This document shows positions 59,513-64,000 of a stretch of 64,000 bases of DNA, one piece after another; the stretch's first letter is position 1, and each line of letters opens with the position of its first letter. This stretch comes from Catenaria anguillulae PL171 (lineage: Eukaryota > Blastocladiomycota > Blastocladiomycetes > Blastocladiales > Catenariaceae), in assembly GCA_002102555.1 (NCBI GenBank), contig MCFL01000006.1:124001-188000 (forward strand), written 5' to 3'. The position numbers were made by a program, and so were the translations under genes. Below the pieces are notes generated by a model. The model made no database searches. It was not told the origin of the DNA and saw only the letters and a list, made by a program, of their open reading frames with translations.

Positions 59513-61041
59513 AGAGAAGGTCAGCAACTCTATGCATAGCCAAGACATTTAACTTGAAGCAATCAACTCAGCAAGCCCCCCACAACCCCTATCCGTGTCC
59601 ACAATACAATCGCCATGTCCAACGCCATGGATGTTGATGCCCCGGCGTCGCCGTTCATGGCTTGGGTAGGGCCCATCCCCCACTCTGTCGATCAAGATGC
59701 CGCCCTTGAGCACCTCAAGCGCAAGTACAAGTCGACCACCATTGCCGGTGAGCAGCTTGTCAACGGATCTCGCTTCTACAAGGCCATCTTTGGCAATCAA
59801 CTAGACATGGCGTCTGCCATTGACCAGTCCCCTCGCTTTTTCCGCGGCCAGTTCCTGCATGTTGTTGGCGATGTGCAAGACTGGGCCAGCAAGCTCACCG
59901 ACAAGGACATGCTCGTACAAGTCTTGTGCGGCTACAGTGCCGTGCGCCAACTTGGTTCCCTGGTTGCCAAGGGTCAAGCGCTCTTGGTTGACAACAGTCG
60001 TGCTCGGTCGTTCTCGCGTGTCGTTTGGCGCTATGAGACCAAACAAGATGCCATGGATGCTGTTGCCCTGGGCGAGCTTGCCTCCAACGGGCATGAGTTG
60101 CGTTTCTTCCCTGGTTCGGCCAAGCTCTGCTACTCCTGTGGCAAGCGCGGCCATGTCAAGCTGGCCTGCCCATCAAGGCCTGCCATTGCCAAGGTCTTGC
60201 CTCCCTCGTCTCGCTCTTGCGCCTCAGCGCCAACACGTGGCGGCCTCAGCTATGCTGATGTTGCCAAGCAAGCTGTCGACAAGGTCGACACCCTCGACAA
60301 GGATTTGCGTGGCAAGATCGATGACTTGGCCGACAAGATCATGGCCATGCAAGGACAAATGGCCAAGTTCATGGCCGATCAAGAGGCCCTGCTAATGGCG
60401 TTCAAGTCGGACGTGTCGAAGCAGGTTGTTGCCCGGGTCGATGGTCTTGAGAAGAGATTGTCGGCAACCAAAGAGGAGGTTGAGGGGATTGAGGAACGCT
60501 TGGTATCCCTTGCCGGTTCGGTAGAGGGGCTCTTGTCGGGCTTTGAGACTCTCACCAAAAAGTTTGAGCTCATGTCTGAGTCCATCAAGCCAGCGTTGGA
60601 GACAACAATGGAGGATGTGGCCGAGCTGACGGCCCACCGGGCCAAGACCTCTGAGCGGTACATGCGGGTCAACCGTGACCTCGCCATCGTCGAGGTGGAT
60701 CTCAAGGTTGCTTTGGACGAGCTTCGCTTGTACGACAACTTTGAGGAACGCTTGGCGGCTGCGCGGGAGAAGAGTTGGGCCCACCAGGCCAAGGCGCAGG
60801 GTTCCATTGCATACCCTGGCCTTACCCTCAACAAGTCTTAGTTGTTGTGTTTGTTGCTCCCCCCCCCCTCAGGTCTTAAATGACCCCTACTACCGTTTGC
60901 CTGCCTCCCCCTTGCTTGCCTGCGCCACCCATTGTGGTGGGTGTGTTTGTACTCCTCCCTTCCTGCTGTCCCTCTTTTGGCCAGGATTTGTGTTGGTTAA
61001 AGTCAAATACATGTAGTAGCGATTTAAAAAAAAAAAAAAAA
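59513..61041 (+). mobile_element. ORF1-only retroposon, subfamily beta, copy 2
   Basis: 1.53 kb in SINE-A. The TSD is cccaccctctgttggt (59497-59512 and 61042-61057). The 5' leader is the same as in beta copy 1, but the 3' UTR differs: it is like gamma/alpha (CCTACTACCGTTTGCCTGCC, TTGTGGTGGGTGTGTTTG, AATACATGTAGTAGCGATTT plus poly(A)). Confidence 0.9.
59615..60841 (+). CDS. Beta ORF1-type RNA-binding protein (copy 2)
   Basis: 408 residues, uninterrupted, about 95% or more identical to copy 1 with mostly conservative changes (for example NQLDMASA for NQQDVASA, and CYSCGKRGHVKLAC in the knuckle). The end LTLNKS differs slightly from FPNKS. Same coiled coil and C-terminal module. Confidence 0.87.
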   Translation: MSNAMDVDAPASPFMAWVGPIPHSVDQDAALEHLKRKYKSTTIAGEQLVNGSRFYKAIFGNQLDMASAIDQSPRFFRGQFLHVVGDVQDWASKLTDKDMLVQVLCGYSAVRQLGSLVAKGQALLVDNSRARSFSRVVWRYETKQDAMDAVALGELASNGHELRFFPGSAKLCYSCGKRGHVKLACPSRPAIAKVLPPSSRSCASAPTRGGLSYADVAKQAVDKVDTLDKDLRGKIDDLADKIMAMQGQMAKFMADQEALLMAFKSDVSKQVVARVDGLEKRLSATKEEVEGIEERLVSLAGSVEGLLSGFETLTKKFELMSESIKPALETTMEDVAELTAHRAKTSERYMRVNRDLAIVEVDLKVALDELRLYDNFEERLAAAREKSWAHQAKAQGSIAYPGLTLNKS

Positions 61042-61233
61042 CCCACCCTCTGTTGGTGGTTGTACAAGACCGGAATCACGCCAAAGGTCCAAGGCCCCAA
61101 GCAAGTACCCAAGTGCCAAGTCCAAGGAGTTGTGTGTTTGTGTGTGTGAGCTTGTGTCTTTGTGTATCAATGGTTAGATCTCCCTCAGTACATAGGCTGC
61201 TTGTATTTAAAAAAAAAAAAAAAAAAAAAAAAA

Positions 61234-61275
61234 GTGGGGTTCTGGGTTCAAACCCACAACCTTCGTCTTGCAACA
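61234..61275 (-). mobile_element. Remnant of a SINE-A head
   Basis: About 40 bp (GTGGGGTTCTGGGTTCAAA, CCCACAACCTTCG) resemble the minus-strand tRNA-like head of SINE-A with an insertion. It joins the SINE-A tail to the MULE fragment. Confidence 0.5.
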
Positions 61276-61809
61276 ATCTTGCTTCTTTTGCTTGGTATTC
61301 TTTAAAGCTTCATCCTGCCCTTCCAACCTTGGTGTTAATGCAAAGTCGGGGCAAGCCTGGTGCAAGTCGTGGTGGTTGCCCTTGCAACTCTGGCCCTGCA
61401 CTTTCAATGGATTGATTGTTTTGAGAGTGCTCCATTATTTGCCTTTTTGGTGTTAATGTTACCATGCTTCTTCCTCATTGCTCCCTTCATGTCAAACATC
61501 TCCATAGCATCCTCATTCTTGTATGGTATTTAAAATAGTCAAGCGATGTTCTGACTGTCTGCCTCAGTCAGATCAGCAGAAGTCCAACATTTGTCAAAAC
61601 AATTGCCTGATCCAACTTACCCACCAAGTCCTATCACTTACCCTCCGAGTCTGATTGCTTACCTGCCAAGTCCTAATGCTTACTAGCCAAGTCCTATTGC
61701 TTACCCGTCGCGTCCTATGTCCAAAAAGTTGCCTGCCAAGTCCAAAATTGTACCTGCCCAATGCCATTTGTTACCCGCCAAAAAACATATCGTACCCACT
61801 GAAAAACTC
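61276..61809 (+). mobile_element. MULE copy 2, 3'-end fragment
   Basis: Matches the minus strand of 6833-7330: the end of the transposase (LKLHPALPTLVLMQSRGKPG through SMD-stop at 61415), the 3' UTR and the subterminal array of TACCCGCC-like units (61617-61809). The SWIM domain and catalytic part are missing. The two copies are roughly 85-90% identical, with extra or missing array units. Confidence 0.82.
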
Positions 61810-61814
61810 TCGTC

Positions 61815-62032
61815 TGCATCCAGGCACCTGCAGCATGTGTAGTAGATGCAGACTTACATCGTGATTTTCCTGCGCTGGCCCCAATCCTTGCACAAATTGT
61901 TGTGATTGTGTCGTCCACAATCAGAATGGTGCTCTGGAAACAGCGGTGCAAGCTGGTTGGGCCCATTGACGCCACAACTGACAATGTGATTCAAGGCCGC
62001 ACTCATTCACCATGCTGCTGCTGTGCAGGGTG
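61815..62032 (+). mobile_element. LINE-Z fragment (ORF2 C-terminal part)
   Basis: Codes for a diverged AACVVDADLHRDFPALAPILAQ-like stretch, MVLWKQRCKLVGPID and a CCCCA-type cysteine cluster, collinear with 39008-39230. No poly(A) or TSD. It is the last element before host sequence. Confidence 0.72.
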
Positions 62033-62392
62033 AGCGCGACTAAGTGGACCACAATTCGAACCATGTCCCGCCTTCAGGTCTGAATTGAGGGAGATACATT
62101 TTCAAGATTTCCAGCTATCCACAGCTGCTCAGCACATGCACAATGGGTCAAGCCAGTTGAACTCAACCAATAGTGATGGTTTTGATGCATAGCATGGTAT
62201 ATCTGCAGAGTAGCACCCATATTTAGGTGAACAGTTGTACCAAGTTTGTGCAAGTAGACAAAGGGTTGCAACGAACGACAGCAGAAAGTTAAACACAAGT
62301 GGCAGTGAATCAGTATGCTTTGCAAAAATGGCAGAAACAAAATGGATTGAAGAACAAAAACATGACATCGATCCAAATGCACCAACATTGTC
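62033..62392. other. 3' flank of the glucosyltransferase gene
   Basis: About 360 bp with no similarity to the repeat families and no coding signal. AT-richer than the island. It should contain the 3' UTR of the glucosyltransferase; an AGAAAGTTAAAC-type A-rich stretch lies near 62283. Confidence 0.5.
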
Positions 62393-63999
62393 TCATATGC
62401 CACTGACAGATGGCGTCCTGCCCCTCTGAATTGGGAATGCGCTTGAGGTAGTCCTTGGAGCTGGCAGGAGTGCGACATCAAATGTTGAATGGCTTGAGGC
62501 GGATGGAAGTACAACAAGTGTTGCAGATGGACGCCGCTTCCGAGCTGCTGGTGTTGCTTTTGATGAAGCTGGGGCAAACTGATTGAGTATCAAGGGACGA
62601 AGCCAATGCTGGATTTGGCTAGTGACTCGGTGGCTGTTCATCCAGCTCATTTCATGAGCTGGGCTGCTTGAGATACCTCCAAGAAGAGTAGAGCGACTTG
62701 GAACTCGGATTTGGGCCCTTGCTGCTGGCGGTGAGTTGTTTCCAGGCTTGGTGGGTGTGCAGATGTGGTGACCACGGAATCCATGCAGGGAAAGTCGACT
62801 CCGCCCACATTGATCGCAAGGCAGAGAAGAGAGTTGGACTGTTCCTCCAGGTTGGAGTTGGTAATGAAAGTTGCGCCAAGATACAGTCGAGCCAGACATG
62901 GCCCACAAATATGTTGGCAGGCATGACAACTCTCGGATTATCCATGCTCGAGCAAATCGTGGAAGAGATAGGTGGGACGCATGTGTAACGTTGAGGGACA
63001 CCCAATAATCCATGAGCATCCAAGCAAAAGCATGCGCGAAATAGAGAATACTGAACCGTGGGGTCGCGAACGATTCTGGGTACCACTGGCCTGGAATGTT
63101 TTGCACACCATATGCAAACAACGCGCTCAGAAGCACACACTCAGACAGCGGCTCGGCCAAGGTGGCTGCACGAACAATAAACTTTCGAATCCGGCCCCAG
63201 CGCTGACGTCGGTTGAAGAAATCCATCGCACTCATACTGCCTAGTGGCTGCCACGCGCGATCGGCTGTCATGACATGCCGCAAGCCCAGGTCCCAAATTG
63301 CTTGGCCAATCATGTTGTCTTCCGCCATGTACTTGCCAAATGCTTGCAGGCCGCCGCAAATTTGAAGATCTGAGCGCCGAAACAAGGTTGATTTGCCGAT
63401 AACGCAACTGGAGGGCCCCAATTGATTGATTGCCAAATAGGCACGCGCATGCACGGAGTTGAGGAAGAGCATTTCGAGCTCGGACCCAAGAGACGTTGGC
63501 TGCACGCCAACCGGGAGATGATGGACAAGTCCGATGCCAGGTGCCATTAAAGCGCGGACACTGCGACTGAGCGTGCCTGGGGCAACCCAGATGTTTGAGT
63601 CGATAATCCAAACGATGTCGTTGGAGGCGGACTCGTAGCCTCGAATGAGGTTGTTGATTTTTGGGTTGACGCCAATGTTGACATCACCTGGAAGTATACA
63701 TGCATAATGCAGATCGGGTATTGAGTGAAATGTCAAAACGTGGGCAAAAAGCGAACATGGATTCGGCTCTTCATACCAATGACGAGCCGAGAATTGTGAT
63801 CTGGATGGCGTGCAATGAGTGATTTCACGACTGGAATGACGGGATCAGTTTCATCCGCCACGCAAAAGATGAGCTCGAAGTGGGTGACAGGATAGTCTTG
63901 CCGGAATGAGGACAGCAAATTGCTTTCAATGTTGCAATCGAGACCTTTCAACGGCCGAAGAATAGATACTTTGGGCAAGTCATGGGACGCATCAGCTGT
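62393..63999 (-). CDS. Ceramide glucosyltransferase (GT21), 5' end outside the window
   Basis: Transfers glucose from UDP-glucose to ceramide at the Golgi/ER membrane, giving glucosylceramide. Two visible exons: 63999-63777 and 63687-62393. The 89-nt intron starts GTATGA and ends CCAG. The first exon reads DLPKVSILRPLKGLDCNIESN, typical of GT21, without its N-terminal membrane anchor, which must lie beyond the edge. Catalytic landmarks: D1 ADETDP, GVNPKINNLIRGYE, D2 WIIDSNIWV, D3 YMAEDNMIG and the RRQRW form of (Q/R)xxRW, plus LSECVLLSALFA and the hydrophobic YFAHAFAWMLMDYWV, WIIRELSCLP near the membrane. After FHYQLQPGGT the family's conserved part ends; ~140 residues of low-complexity Ser/Pro/Arg-rich tail follow to the stop, longer than in animals. 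Confidence 0.92.
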
Positions 64000-64000
64000 A

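Larger units (their letters stand above)
57651..61233 (+). mobile_element. SINE-A, one copy split into four pieces by three insertions
   Basis: The head (GCCAGTGGTTTTGGCATAG through GGTTCGAACCCC) starts at 57651 and runs to 57810. The body then appears as a short piece at about 59103-59110, another at 59475-59512, and the tail from 61058 to the poly(A) at 61209-61233. The interruptions are LINE-W (57811-59086), SINE-A minus (59111-59474) and beta copy 2 (59513-61041), each with its own TSD. Removing them leaves a normal ~350 bp SINE. Confidence 0.87.

Overview
The window is eukaryotic and most likely fungal. Its four host genes are ordinary opisthokont genes with short GT-AG introns of about 59-89 nt: a striatin (STRIPAK scaffold), a p24-delta/TMED10 cargo receptor, a YANK/STK32-type AGC kinase with DFN in place of DFG, and a GT21 ceramide glucosyltransferase. 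The LINEs have APE endonuclease, reverse transcriptase (RT), RNase H and a C-terminal CCHC module, as in the fungal Tad/I-like groups. An early-diverging fungus is possible, but the species cannot be fixed from sequence alone.

Layout. Positions 1-5.9 kb hold three host genes: striatin (+, 5' end outside the window), TMED10 (-, convergent with striatin) and the YANK kinase (+, divergent from TMED10). Positions 62.4-64 kb hold the glucosyltransferase (-, 5' end outside the window). The 56 kb between them appears to be entirely nested transposable elements. I found no host gene there.

The transposon island, left to right: a Mutator-like element (MULE, 6.8-11.75 kb) carrying a LINE, a SINE-B and a SINE-A; a stack of LINE-X copies (11.75-28.9 kb), one nearly full length with an open ORF1 and a decayed ORF2; a Ty1/copia fossil with two LTRs (28.9-38.7 kb); LINE-X and LINE-Z tails (38.7-40.1 kb); a shattered Ty3/gypsy fossil (40.1-49.3 kb); a LINE-X fragment split by a SINE-B that is itself split by an almost intact 7.3 kb LINE-Y (49.3-57.4 kb); and one SINE-A cut into four pieces by three later insertions (57.65-61.2 kb). 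Matching 15-18 bp target-site duplications (TSDs) allow most insertions to be ordered in time.

The most notable system is a set of about 1.4-1.55 kb non-LTR elements that encode only an ORF1-type RNA-binding protein (CCHC knuckle plus coiled coil) and no RT. Five copies of three subfamilies (alpha x2, beta x2, gamma x1) each have an uninterrupted ORF, a poly(A) tail and TSDs. The protein is homologous to LINE-X ORF1 in its core and ends in a 3' tail shared with the LINEs. They resemble mammalian HAL1 ('half-L1') elements, have kept their single protein, and must borrow an RT. Alpha and beta share a nearly identical C-terminal module on diverged N-terminal parts, which suggests module exchange.

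Both LINE-X and the unrelated-looking LINE-Y overlap ORF1 and ORF2 by ATGA, which suggests termination-reinitiation. The copia fossil has a primer-binding site matching the anticodon arm of tRNA-Lys(CUU), which suggests half-tRNA priming.
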